NCBI GenBank assembly: GCA_964531105.1
Contig: CAZHFN010000054.1
Span: forward strand, 1-10,278
Source of the DNA: UBA2256 sp964531105
Lineage (GTDB): Bacteria > Spirochaetota > Spirochaetia > Treponematales > Rectinemataceae
Reading direction: 5' to 3'
DNA length: 10,278 nt
The position numbers and the translations under genes were made by a program. The notes under the pieces were generated by a model. The model ran no database searches and was not told where the DNA came from. It worked only from the letters and a program-made list of their open reading frames with translations. Every line of letters starts with the position of its first letter. Positions within the stretch are counted from its first letter, which is position 1. Positions 1 through 7,087 of the stretch are shown in pieces.

Positions 1-177
1 CGGAGGCGATGCCAATGGGTGAATCAATTGTCGGAGAGTCTTCCTCGCAGTAGAGCATATGAAGGCCAGTAAAAAATAAAATCTGGCAAACTGCATGTGT
101 GGTAAACACAAGCTCTGCGTTCCTAGTCGAGGCGCAATCGTCAACCCGTAAGTCTTTTTAAACAGCATAAATTTACT

Positions 178-211
178 GGCCCCGGCTTGTGCAGTCGGGG
201 CCTTTCTTTTT
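178..211 (+). terminator. Rho-independent terminator
   Basis: A 10-bp stem (178-187 pairing with 193-202, starting GGCCCCG, with one G-T wobble) closes a 5-base loop and is followed directly by TTTCTTTTT. It presumably ends a transcript entering from the left of the window. Confidence 0.85.
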
Positions 212-436
212 GCATTGAGTGGGTTGAAGGAATACCCGGGTGGCGGTCTGGGATGGACTTTCGGACATTTCCGATGCGCGTTGGCGGCGCAAGGTCGCAC
301 GCCAAACCGCGTCACTGGGCCGTATCCGCAATGTTAGCATGTTATCGACGACCTAGACGGGTATCGGCGTCGAATCGAGGCCAAGAGCTGCGCAGGCCTC
401 GGTCAGCCCGGGGCTATTTTTTCCGGCTGCACCCCT

Positions 437-497
437 CCCCTTGCCCCTCGGGTTCGCGCGGTAAGGGGCCTTTCTGGGATTTTCCCTGCGGCCCCTT
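437..497 (+). repeat. Overlapping, mutually exclusive inverted repeats
   Basis: The segment 460-468 (GGTAAGGGG) can pair with 437-445 (CCCCTTGCC, one wobble). The overlapping segment 463-470 (AAGGGGCC) can instead pair with 490-497 (GGCCCCTT). Both stems use AAGGGG at 463-468, so only one can form at a time. This is the geometry of an attenuator or switch, but GC-rich DNA gives such pairings easily and no coding sequence follows immediately. It lies upstream of the promoter-like site at 605-632, so it need not be part of the AAA+ gene transcript. Confidence 0.35.
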
Positions 498-604
498 TGG
501 GTTTGGGCCTGGGACAGTCCCTCGTCCAGGAGGGGGCAGGTATGGGGGAATGTGCGTTTTTGCAGGCGAATCAAGCTTTATTCCCCATACACGAGACGGG
601 GTCG

Positions 605-632
605 TTGACAATCCCTCGTGCAAGCGTAAAAG
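605..632 (+). promoter_or_regulatory. Candidate sigma-70 promoter of the AAA+ gene
   Basis: A perfect -35 hexamer TTGACA (605-610) is followed after 16 bases by TAAAAG (627-632), which matches the -10 consensus at four of six positions. The DNA after it is A/T-rich and the AAA+ gene starts 26 bases downstream. The call rests on sequence match only. Confidence 0.5.
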
Positions 633-657
633 TTTAAAAAAATAAAGTGATTTAAAT

Positions 658-2355
658 ATGAATAGCACCTACTCGTGGGAACCAAGGTCTTGGATTGTGC
701 CGCCAGGGTTAGTCGAAAAGTTGGCGCGATTTGAAATTCGCTGCGACGCGATCATAAACAAGAAAAAGGCTGGAGAGCACTCCTGTCTATTGATTCGCGG
801 GGAAACCGGCGTTGGTAAAAGCATGTTTGCCGAGTGCTTTGTTCACAAGTATCTCAAGGAGTATCCGGGGAGAAAGGTGGTCTCTATTAATTGTTCTGCA
901 ATACCAGAAACGCTATTGGAGTCTGAACTTTTTGGATATAAGAAAGGAGCGTCTAGCACGGCAGTCAAAGATAAAAAGGGAATTCTAGAAATTGCTGGAG
1001 ATGGTGTTTTAATATTAGAAGAGCTTGGAGAAATGAAAAAAGATCTTCAAGCAAAGCTTCTTGTTGCGATAGAGAGAAGAGTGTTTTTTGCACTTGGCGA
1101 CACAAAAGAAACTGGGCTCAATGCTCAAATCATTGCAACATCTAACGCTTCGCGGGATGATTTTAGGCCAGACTTTTGGTTTAGATTTGAAACGTTTGTA
1201 GTTCCTCCTCTTCATACGCGCCGGTATGATGTTATATATTATATCCAACACTTTGACAAAGAACTCATTGGATTGCTTACAGGCGGTGTCGTTCTGGCCC
1301 TGTTCGGATATAATTGGCCAGGAAATGTCAGAGAGGTAGAGATTGTATGCAATGCTATCCGTGAAAATATTGAATATGCAAGAAGAAATAAATTCATAAA
1401 AGATGACAAATTTGAATTTACTGTCAAGGCATTTCATCGTCAACAATACAGCGCATTGTTTCGCCAGAGGTCTGAAGAGGGCTCCTTTTGCTTCGGCAAA
1501 GGAAGTGAATTGGCGTTGAGGCTGAAACAGGGCGGCGTTAATGTTAAATGCATTGAGGCAGCCCTGGATGAATTTCGCTTGGGCCTGGACAGTTTTTCTT
1601 CAGTGATAGTCGGGTCTGTTGAAAATGATCTTAACAATACGGTTGAATATGTAGTTTCGTCGATCGGAGAAAGAATCAAGATTGTTGATAACGGCATATT
1701 TCGAAAGCTATACGGTGGTTTTTGGTCATTTTGTTTTGTGTTTTCTCAGAACATTAATTCTAGTAGCGACTTGTTGGATTTGAAAAGTTCAGTTGTGTGC
1801 AATAAATTTAGCAAAGAAAGGATAGCTGAGCGGATAGAACAGATGGCTTTTAGCAATGAGGCGGTGGAGAGTGCTTGTAAGCATGTCTCTGGAAAGTTAA
1901 ATTATATTAACTTTGTTAATTATATATACGATGACGAGCCACAAGCGCTAGAAATATTTAGCACTCTTACTGAAGAGATGAAGCTTGTTGTTCTTGAGTG
2001 TACTAAGTTTTTGACAGGTATTAAAGAGATTAAAACAGATGATTTGCTTGATATAAATGCTCTGCGCAAGCGCTACAGGGGAAATGAGTTCTTGGCCTAC
2101 TATTTAGGAGAAGAAGTTGAGGCAGACGGTGAGGAGATTCATATCGAAAACATTTCATTAAATGAATTGCGAGACCTTTATTATGAAACGCTGTGCTCTG
2201 TTCTCGGAACATCCCATGGGTATCAGAAAAAAATTGCGAAGGTTGCTGGCCGTACGGAGGGTCGAGTATCGCAAGTACTCGATAAGAATGGACTTAATGA
2301 AAAATTTAGAAAACTTAATTATACGCCGAGGAAAAGGCTAGTCATCTTGAAGTGA
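658..2355 (+). CDS. Sigma-54-activator-like AAA+ ATPase with degenerate GAFTGA loop and C-terminal helix-turn-helix-like segment
   Basis: The 565-residue product has the order of a bacterial enhancer-binding protein ATPase domain over residues 20-235. Walker A is GETGVGKS (48-55), then ELFGYKKGA (90-98), Walker B VLILEE (117-122), an arginine-finger region FRPDFWFRF (169-177), PPLHTRRYDV (183-192) and the sensor-2 motif NWPGNVRE (219-226). Two family hallmarks are altered: the sigma-54-contacting GAFTGA loop reads GASSTA (97-102), and the Walker B aspartate is glutamate (EE for DE). There is no N-terminal receiver, GAF or PAS domain. Residues 240-510 are unrecognised. Residues 519-546 (KKIAKVAGRTEGRVSQVLDK at the core) look like a helix-turn-helix. 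In the family, ATP hydrolysis remodels sigma-54 RNA polymerase through the GAFTGA loop, so this member probably acts on another partner or is regulatory. The SD is weak (AAAGTGA near 645). Base composition is clearly more AT-rich than in the neighbouring genes, which suggests separate acquisition. Confidence 0.85.
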   Translation: MNSTYSWEPRSWIVPPGLVEKLARFEIRCDAIINKKKAGEHSCLLIRGETGVGKSMFAECFVHKYLKEYPGRKVVSINCSAIPETLLESELFGYKKGASSTAVKDKKGILEIAGDGVLILEELGEMKKDLQAKLLVAIERRVFFALGDTKETGLNAQIIATSNASRDDFRPDFWFRFETFVVPPLHTRRYDVIYYIQHFDKELIGLLTGGVVLALFGYNWPGNVREVEIVCNAIRENIEYARRNKFIKDDKFEFTVKAFHRQQYSALFRQRSEEGSFCFGKGSELALRLKQGGVNVKCIEAALDEFRLGLDSFSSVIVGSVENDLNNTVEYVVSSIGERIKIVDNGIFRKLYGGFWSFCFVFSQNINSSSDLLDLKSSVVCNKFSKERIAERIEQMAFSNEAVESACKHVSGKLNYINFVNYIYDDEPQALEIFSTLTEEMKLVVLECTKFLTGIKEIKTDDLLDINALRKRYRGNEFLAYYLGEEVEADGEEIHIENISLNELRDLYYETLCSVLGTSHGYQKKIAKVAGRTEGRVSQVLDKNGLNEKFRKLNYTPRKRLVILK

Positions 2356-2409
2356 GAAATATAAAATCACTTAATATTAGCTAGTTACAAGATCACTGTC
2401 TGCGGCACG

Positions 2410-2493
2410 TCCTTTGGAAAGGGTAGAGGGTGGGCGCAAACGAAACTCGCCACTGGGGCGGGGACGGAAGCGCAAGAACCTCCTTCCAAAGGA
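2410..2493 (+). promoter_or_regulatory. Inverted repeat overlapping the Shine-Dalgarno site of the next gene
   Basis: TCCTTTGGAA (2410-2419) is the exact reverse complement of TTCCAAAGGA (2484-2493). With A2420 bulged, two further G-C pairs and a wobble extend the stem inward. The right arm contains the AAAGGA that serves as SD for the start codon at 2500, so a folded leader RNA would hide it. The 64 bases between the arms contain further GC-rich pairing potential. It could be a translational control element, or a DNA site bound by a dimeric protein. Confidence 0.4.
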
Positions 2494-2499
2494 AAGCAC

Positions 2500-3645
2500 A
2501 TGAACGAGGCCAATCTGGAGGACCGGGCAGTCGACCAGGTCCTCACCGAAATCCCCCACCATTCTTCCGTAAAAATTGATCCTTGGCCTAGCCCAGGCCT
2601 GGAGCAATTTTCTGACCCGAGTGTCGTTCGCCCCATTGATGACGCGGCGGCTACAAACGGTGAGGTCGAGGCGCAGTCTTCCCGTAACGCTATTGCCGTA
2701 GGAACGCCCTCTATCGATCCTACTCAGCAGGCGCGGCGTGTTCGCTACGTCTTTGACTTGCTGAGTCAAGACGGCGAAGCCAAGCAGGAGGGCGTCAGGG
2801 AATTCAATAAGCTCGCCGACGATTTCTGCGGCATCCTGTCCAACAAATCGCCAGACAATCAAGCGGAGATCACGGCACGGGTTTGGAACGACGTCTTTAG
2901 CCCTGTCATGGTCCAGGCCGACGTGGTGCGAGTGGTTTGCGCTCTCATCTGTGGCCGCATGGCCAACATTATAAAAGCCTCCATGGCCCATGGCGAATGG
3001 ATGCCCATGGCTATGAAGTACTTTCCCGGTAAGAGCATCAAGGTTCTTCAGGAGAATATGAGGCTTGCCAGCCTCCGCAAAGTCGAAAGGCACTGCCATA
3101 GGGGCCTGACACTGCTCAAGAAGCTGAACCCTATCGCCGAAAATCCCCCTTTCAGCACCGAAGACGATCCGCTCGAAGCCGTGTTCGAGTATGTCCAAAC
3201 GAAGTCTGAGGCCCTCGAGTGTGACTATTCGGTCCTTGCAGCCCTCGCGATCGGTGACCTCAAGCTGAAGAAAGCGGGCCTGGTTATCCCGATGCCTGCC
3301 CTTCGTACCTTCTGCGAGCAAAAGTTCGAGCTTAACGCGGCGGACATCAAGGAAATGCAGGCGATGAAGAAGGTGGGGCTCGATCCCGTGGCCCATCTGG
3401 AGAGCATCAGCAAAAACGCGGGTAGCCGCGTTTTTTCACTCACGAATCCTGGCAAGAAAAAGGGTGCTGGAGATCAGCATAAAGTCCCTGACATCAACAC
3501 CACGTTCGTCACGACGAGCCAGATTATCACAGCAGCTATAAAGAGTGGCAAGGTCAGCGCCAACAATGTGAACCGTGAGAACTACGATGCATTGATCGCG
3601 GCGCTGGAAGACTTCGAGAAGGTTGCTTTTTCTCCCAGGGCCTAA
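2500..3645 (+). CDS. Protein of unknown function with a DUF3102-like segment
   Basis: The product is 381 residues, starting at an ATG six to seven bases after AAAGGA. The first 75 residues are low in hydrophobics and probably disordered. Residues 80-210 are helical in character. Within them, residues 160-192 (ASMAHGEWMPMAMKYF, then a run ending in NMRLASL) resemble the HGE(F/W)-x-aromatic-(M/Y)-RLA pattern of DUF3102-type proteins of plasmids and phages, which are often linked to DNA binding or plasmid functions. Residues 330-380 are basic then acidic. No catalytic motif, signal peptide or membrane segment is visible. The ORF is long, its codon use fits the moderately GC-rich neighbours, and no in-frame alternative start is better placed. 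The family link is weak and the function is unknown. Confidence 0.8.
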   Translation: MNEANLEDRAVDQVLTEIPHHSSVKIDPWPSPGLEQFSDPSVVRPIDDAAATNGEVEAQSSRNAIAVGTPSIDPTQQARRVRYVFDLLSQDGEAKQEGVREFNKLADDFCGILSNKSPDNQAEITARVWNDVFSPVMVQADVVRVVCALICGRMANIIKASMAHGEWMPMAMKYFPGKSIKVLQENMRLASLRKVERHCHRGLTLLKKLNPIAENPPFSTEDDPLEAVFEYVQTKSEALECDYSVLAALAIGDLKLKKAGLVIPMPALRTFCEQKFELNAADIKEMQAMKKVGLDPVAHLESISKNAGSRVFSLTNPGKKKGAGDQHKVPDINTTFVTTSQIITAAIKSGKVSANNVNRENYDALIAALEDFEKVAFSPRA

Positions 3646-3658
3646 CTGAAACATCAAT

Positions 3659-3691
3659 GTGGCTCCCCTGGTTGCAAATCAGGGGGGCCGC
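3659..3691 (+). promoter_or_regulatory. GC-rich hairpin before the TGT-like gene
   Basis: A stem of 10 to 12 bp (3661-3670 with 3680-3689, extendable by two pairs to 3659-3691, with wobbles) closes a 9-base loop. It lies between the stop of the preceding gene and the SD GGAG (3695-3698) of the next. No T-tract follows, so it is not a standard terminator. It may stabilise or punctuate a transcript shared by both genes. Confidence 0.5.
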
Positions 3692-3704
3692 TTCGGAGAA
3701 AATC

Positions 3705-4592
3705 ATGGACATCTATTTGTCTTCACCGACGGACGAGGTAATGGACGAACTTGTTGCTCGCTGCCCTGGACAAAAGTTTAACATACTTTTGACTCGAGCA
3801 AGAATGCCCGTAGGAATGCACAGCTACTTCGAGAGATATAGCTCGATAGTCAATAAAAAAGCGTTAGACTGTGGTGCATTTAGCTTGAACAACTCCAACC
3901 TCGGGCTCACGGAAAGTCAGCTCTATGCACAGTACAAAGAGTTTGCGAGGCTCAATGATGGTTTATTTGATCTTGTGTTTAGCTATGACCCTGATTTCGA
4001 TGCGCATGGCCTCATGAAAAACCTGCTGTACTATCTTAAGTTGAAGAAGATCGGCTTGAACGTTGTCCCTGTGATTCATAGCATGAAGTCAGGGTTGGAG
4101 GCGCGAGTCTACCAGAGCATCGGATGCGATTCGATCGCAATTGGAAAGCAGGAAGGCAAGGCAAATCCCCTGGTGCTCTTTCCTCAAGTGTTTGGCCTGA
4201 ATGATGTCAATGTAAAGATTCATTTGTTTGGCATTACAAAGTTTGAATTAATCACAGGATGTCCTGTGAATTCATGTGATTCAAAGTCATGGCTCGATGA
4301 CGCCAAGACAGGTATTGTCCGTTACTGGAACAGCAAGAAAAGTGCCTTCAACAAGACAGACAAGCTGTATTTCCCTAATGAGCTTGATGGCACTAAAGAC
4401 GGCACGGTGAGATACGATATGTATGATAGCCTCGATGATTTTAAAATGTTTATTAGAAATGTTGGGTATAAAATTCAAGATTTGATTGGCATTCATGGCC
4501 AGCGCAATCGTGCCGTTCTGGGTATGCTCTACTACAGGCAAATTGAATGTGTTGTTACTGATCTCCACAAATCCAACCCGTTGATCCTCTAG
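3705..4592 (+). CDS. Compact TGT/DpdA-like (tRNA-guanine transglycosylase fold) protein
   Basis: The 295-residue product has the signature segments of the TIM-barrel tRNA-guanine transglycosylase superfamily, in its phage-like branch that includes DpdA enzymes, which insert 7-deazaguanines into DNA. In order: LDCGAFS (54-60), matching the DSGAF/DSGGFQ catalytic segment; YDPDFD (94-99); VPVIHS (121-126) and IAIGKQEG (144-151), barrel strands with the family's glycine-bearing loop; HLFGITK (173-179); and SCDSKSW (190-196), matching the region that holds the nucleophilic aspartate (D192 here). Length is short for bacterial Tgt (about 370), and no CxCxxC...H zinc site is visible after the nucleophile. 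I start it at 3705, which has GGAG six bases upstream; an in-frame ATG at 3657 precedes the hairpin and has no SD. Substrate (tRNA or DNA) and inserted base cannot be read from the sequence. A terminator follows. Confidence 0.7.
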   Translation: MDIYLSSPTDEVMDELVARCPGQKFNILLTRARMPVGMHSYFERYSSIVNKKALDCGAFSLNNSNLGLTESQLYAQYKEFARLNDGLFDLVFSYDPDFDAHGLMKNLLYYLKLKKIGLNVVPVIHSMKSGLEARVYQSIGCDSIAIGKQEGKANPLVLFPQVFGLNDVNVKIHLFGITKFELITGCPVNSCDSKSWLDDAKTGIVRYWNSKKSAFNKTDKLYFPNELDGTKDGTVRYDMYDSLDDFKMFIRNVGYKIQDLIGIHGQRNRAVLGMLYYRQIECVVTDLHKSNPLIL

Positions 4593-4614
4593 TGTTTTAC
4601 AAGGACTATATATG

Positions 4615-4647
4615 AAGAAAGGGCAGCCTTCGGCTGCTCTTTCTTTT
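4615..4647 (+). terminator. Rho-independent terminator after the TGT-like gene
   Basis: A 14-bp stem with one wobble (4615-4628 with 4632-4645, loop TTC) runs into a T-rich 3' arm and tail (TTTCTTTT, 4640-4647). It begins 22 bases after the stop of the TGT-like gene. An in-frame ATG inside it (4612) opens the frame of the next gene but has no SD. Confidence 0.9.
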
Positions 4648-4743
4648 GGTGCAAAGATAAGAGTGCCTCCCCGTGACCAGCCCCTTCGCCCCAGGGTATC
4701 CTTCCCCAAAGCTATCACTGCGGTATGCATGGGAGGAGGTCAA

Positions 4744-4968
4744 ATGGAGCCACAACAGCTCGATAGTCTTGCATTGAAGGACGAACTCGTAGCCGTATTT
4801 CGTCCAATAGAACAGCTTTTCAAAATAATGGACAAGTCATCGCCAGAAGTTTCTGGAGACTTTACTAAGTCGTATGGCGAGGTTGGTCTTGTTCTTTGCA
4901 ATTGTTTTCGACGCAAGCTTGATGAGATACTGTCTTCGAAATCTCAGGAGGCTAGCAATGACGCCTGA
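4744..4968 (+). CDS. Small hypothetical protein, 74 residues
   Basis: I start this gene at 4744, five bases after a very strong SD (GGAGGAGGT, 4732-4740), not at the in-frame ATG at 4612 inside the terminator. The product is acidic N-terminally, probably mostly helical and soluble, with a CNC pair (residues 52-54) and no recognisable domain. Its last 11 bases overlap the start of the DUF6573-like gene, which points to translational coupling. It may be an accessory partner of that protein, but I do not recognise it. Confidence 0.75.
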   Translation: MEPQQLDSLALKDELVAVFRPIEQLFKIMDKSSPEVSGDFTKSYGEVGLVLCNCFRRKLDEILSSKSQEASNDA

Positions 4969-5347
4969 TAAGGATTGGAACGTCGTGTTCGAATATTCAA
5001 GGGCACAAGCGATTGCCGACGGCGTACTCGTAGACGTCACCGAGCAGGCGAAACAGATTGGATTTAAGATTCACACGGTCATTACCGGTACCATCTTCCA
5101 TCGCTATATCGAACCGCCCGCCGGCCTAGACGGGAGCTTTGGCCAAAGCGTCACAGGTAGACTCCATGACGTGCTCACGTTGGCTTTGTTCGCCGCCAGA
5201 CGCGCCGTCAACACCGACAGGGTCACCTTCAAGGTCGACTTTCTGATGGCCCCAGGCAGGAAGGAGACTATCGAGGCAATCGCGCATATTGGTCCTGGCG
5301 ACAATTATGAACCTTGTTTGACGATCATGCTGGCGGAAGATGATTAA
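4958..5347 (+). CDS. DUF6573 family protein
   Basis: The 129-residue product fits the DUF6573 pattern seen on plasmids and integrative elements: an N-terminal VFEYSRAQAIADGVLVDVTE segment (residues 9-28), then AKQIGFK, a GRLHDVLTLALFAARR segment in the middle, a beta-rich FKVDFL stretch, and a C-terminal end with GPGDNYEPCLTIML followed by EDD. The molecular function of the family is unknown. I start at 4958, where CAGGAGG lies about six bases upstream within the end of the preceding gene; an in-frame start at 4874 would overlap that gene by 95 bases and lacks an SD. No terminator is visible just downstream. Confidence 0.85.
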   Translation: MTPDKDWNVVFEYSRAQAIADGVLVDVTEQAKQIGFKIHTVITGTIFHRYIEPPAGLDGSFGQSVTGRLHDVLTLALFAARRAVNTDRVTFKVDFLMAPGRKETIEAIAHIGPGDNYEPCLTIMLAEDD

Positions 5348-6135
5348 CAGGATAAGGAGGTTGTGGCTGGATGCCGTCTTTCGAAACGCATAATCGGTAG
5401 GCTCATTATGGCGCTGAAATCGGCCGATCCAGACAGAGGCATGCCAAGCGTGCTGATGGCTACTGACGGTCGCAAAATTCCTTCTTGCTGTCCAAGCGGG
5501 ATGGGCGTGTTGTTGTCATGTCTCTGGTCCGCCCCTCGGGGGCCATCTTGGCTGACGCCAGCCCCAGGGAAGACATAGCCCCGACCCGAAGGAGAACCAT
5601 GGGGGCGGGAATCAACGCCGCCCACTTCGTCGTCTCGGGCTTCCTGTCCTGTCCACCCCTTCTCGCCTCGGTCTCTGATCCCTTTGGTTCGCTCATTGAA
5701 AGCGCCAGGGGTGGTTAGCCGTGCTCACTGCTGCACGCCATGGTTCTGGATGGCACCGCACGAATTTCATCTGAAAATAGTGTGAAATAGCTGCGAGTCG
5801 CTTTGAGTAGGAGTGGGAACATATGGCGAATATCCTGCGCAACTCTGTCCTCGCGTGGGAAGTAATAAAGTCAAACTTCGGGATATTCCGCACCACTCCC
5901 TCATTTTCGAGTGTCTGGTGGTAAATCGTTTCTGCCAGAGTCTCCGACGTCGGGGTTGCTCCTGGTCCGTTCCCCGGACACCTTTCGACACCGAGCACCT
6001 TTCTGGCCTTACCCCTTGCTGATGTTCTAACGGAACAAAGCAATAAAGATATATCCCCATTAGAGTGCTGAAATCTGGTCGCAAGGATCAATTGCGTCGG
6101 CCAGTGTCAGAAAACAATAATCAATGGGGGTGCTA
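5348..6135. other. Gene-poor region, possibly decayed coding DNA
   Basis: About 790 bases without a convincing gene. AAGGAGG (5355-5360 area) lies right after the DUF6573 gene, but the start codons that follow (GTG 5363, ATG 5371) give a poorly spaced 71-residue frame and a 9-codon frame. The frame from 5363 (ending 5578) and the frame open over 5467-5718 could be halves of one gene broken by a single-base shift near 5480. Farther on, ATG 5823 with AGGAG nine bases upstream reads 33 codons to TAA; the same frame then stays open to 6062. The - strand also carries an open frame (6091-5693). None has a recognisable domain, so decay of one or more genes, or structured non-coding DNA, are both possible. 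Confidence 0.4.
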
Positions 6136-7077
6136 ATGAGTAACGTCTTAACATGCCAAAGGAACATCGGAATCACTCTTTCGAATGAGTTTGCAAAAAA
6201 GCAATTGGCTACGCATGCTGTAAATTGCGGACTGATTTGCGGCCATGCGTGCAAGTATTGTTCAACACCGTCGCTGATAAGAACGCATAGATTTTTCAAG
6301 GAGAACAAGATCACGTCTTTTGCTGCCCTTGAAAGCGGAACAGCTATTGTCGACTTGTGGACACATTTGCGTGTTCAACGCCAGAGCATGAAGCTTGATA
6401 GTAACGATGTCGTGATGATGAGCACGCTAACGGATTGCTGGGCTCCAGAAGCACGGGAGCGCGATCTTGGGCGTCATCTTTTGTCGACGATTTTGTCCAA
6501 GAGCACCTGCTCCGTACGGATTCTCACGAAGAGCGCATCTATTGCGTATGATTTTGACCTGATATCGAAATATCGCAATAGGGTGATGGTTGGACTGAGC
6601 ATCACAGCTCCGGTTCACAATGAGCACCTCGCGAAGATCATCGAGCCGAATGCCTCCAGCATCACCGAACGCTTGCAAGCCCTGCATCTGGCTCGGGACA
6701 TGGGCATTCGAACCTACGGAATGATATGTCCAGTTCTGCCTGGTATTGGCACGTCGCAATCAGACTACGAAAGCATGCTCGATTCTGTTTTGGCTGCAAA
6801 ACCAGAAACGATTTGGACTGAACCTTTGAATGCGCGAGGGCCTGGGATCGTCAACTGCGCCAAGGCGCTTCAACAGAAAGGGTATGGATTGCATGCTCAC
6901 GAATTCGATATGATCCGGTCATCTCACTTTCATCAATTGTATGTTGAAGACTTGATCAATACCGCAACCAATGCCGCCATCTCCAGGGGCTGTTTGGATA
7001 AGCTCAAGATTTTGGTTTACTCTGATGGTGACGGGTACAACGTCAATGACGCAGCAGTGATCTGGCTGAAGCGGTGA
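6136..7077 (+). CDS. SplB-like (COG1533-type) radical SAM protein
   Basis: The 313-residue product carries the radical SAM [4Fe-4S] motif CGHACKYC (C35-x3-C39-x2-C42), with an extra cysteine four residues before (C31). Other segments match the spore photoproduct lyase-like family in order: MMSTLTDCWAPEARERD (94-110), equal to the family's T-D-x-x-x-P-E block; RILTKSASI (128-136); VGLSITAP (152-159); IEPNASSITERLQAL (169-183); and ICPVLPGIG (197-205). Such enzymes cleave S-adenosylmethionine to a 5'-deoxyadenosyl radical. The founding member repairs thymine photoproducts in spore DNA, but most relatives outside spore formers have unknown substrates. I start at 6136, three bases after GGGGGTG; the ATG at 6124 has no SD. 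A terminator follows at once. The gene stands alone, with no obvious operon partner upstream. Confidence 0.85.
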   Translation: MSNVLTCQRNIGITLSNEFAKKQLATHAVNCGLICGHACKYCSTPSLIRTHRFFKENKITSFAALESGTAIVDLWTHLRVQRQSMKLDSNDVVMMSTLTDCWAPEARERDLGRHLLSTILSKSTCSVRILTKSASIAYDFDLISKYRNRVMVGLSITAPVHNEHLAKIIEPNASSITERLQALHLARDMGIRTYGMICPVLPGIGTSQSDYESMLDSVLAAKPETIWTEPLNARGPGIVNCAKALQQKGYGLHAHEFDMIRSSHFHQLYVEDLINTATNAAISRGCLDKLKILVYSDGDGYNVNDAAVIWLKR

Positions 7078-7087
7078 GCGTTAAAAG

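Larger units (their letters stand above)
1..657. other. Left intergenic region without a convincing gene
   Basis: This stretch holds a terminator (178-211), a GC-rich block with overlapping inverted repeats (437-497), the odd-centred palindrome GGGACAGTCCC (511-521) and a promoter-like pair (605-632). Open frames cross 187-645 on the + strand and 353-668 on the - strand. Their translations are rich in Pro, Gly, Arg and Ser, have no domain-like pattern and lack a good ribosome binding site, so I treat them as by-products of high GC. The first 50 to 70 bases may contain the end of an upstream gene, since two frames run open from the edge to stops at 51-53 and 70-72, but neither can be identified. 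Confidence 0.6.

Noticed and set aside
187..645. 152-codon open frame on the + strand before the AAA+ gene
   Set aside because: It begins inside a terminator stem, has no ribosome binding site, and its translation is Pro/Gly/Arg/Ser-rich without any domain pattern; the opposite strand is equally open because of GC content.
2377..3396. 339-codon open frame on the - strand opposite the 2500-3645 gene
   Set aside because: It is the shadow of a GC-rich gene: the + strand frame has a proper SD and a DUF3102-like segment, while the - strand product is rich in Arg, His and Leu with no recognisable motif.
4612..4743. Longer start for the 74-residue protein at ATG 4612
   Set aside because: The ATG is at the base of the terminator stem without an SD, whereas ATG 4744 follows a very strong GGAGGAGGT.
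4975..4985. TTGGAACGTCG, also found at 9194-9204 overlapping the third 11-bp repeat copy
   Set aside because: Lies within the coding start of the DUF6573 gene and lacks the full repeat; an 11-base match in 10 kb is within what chance can give when searching for one.
5693..6091. 132-codon open frame on the - strand
   Set aside because: No SD, no recognised motif, and all supported genes lie on the other strand; kept only as part of the gene-poor region description.
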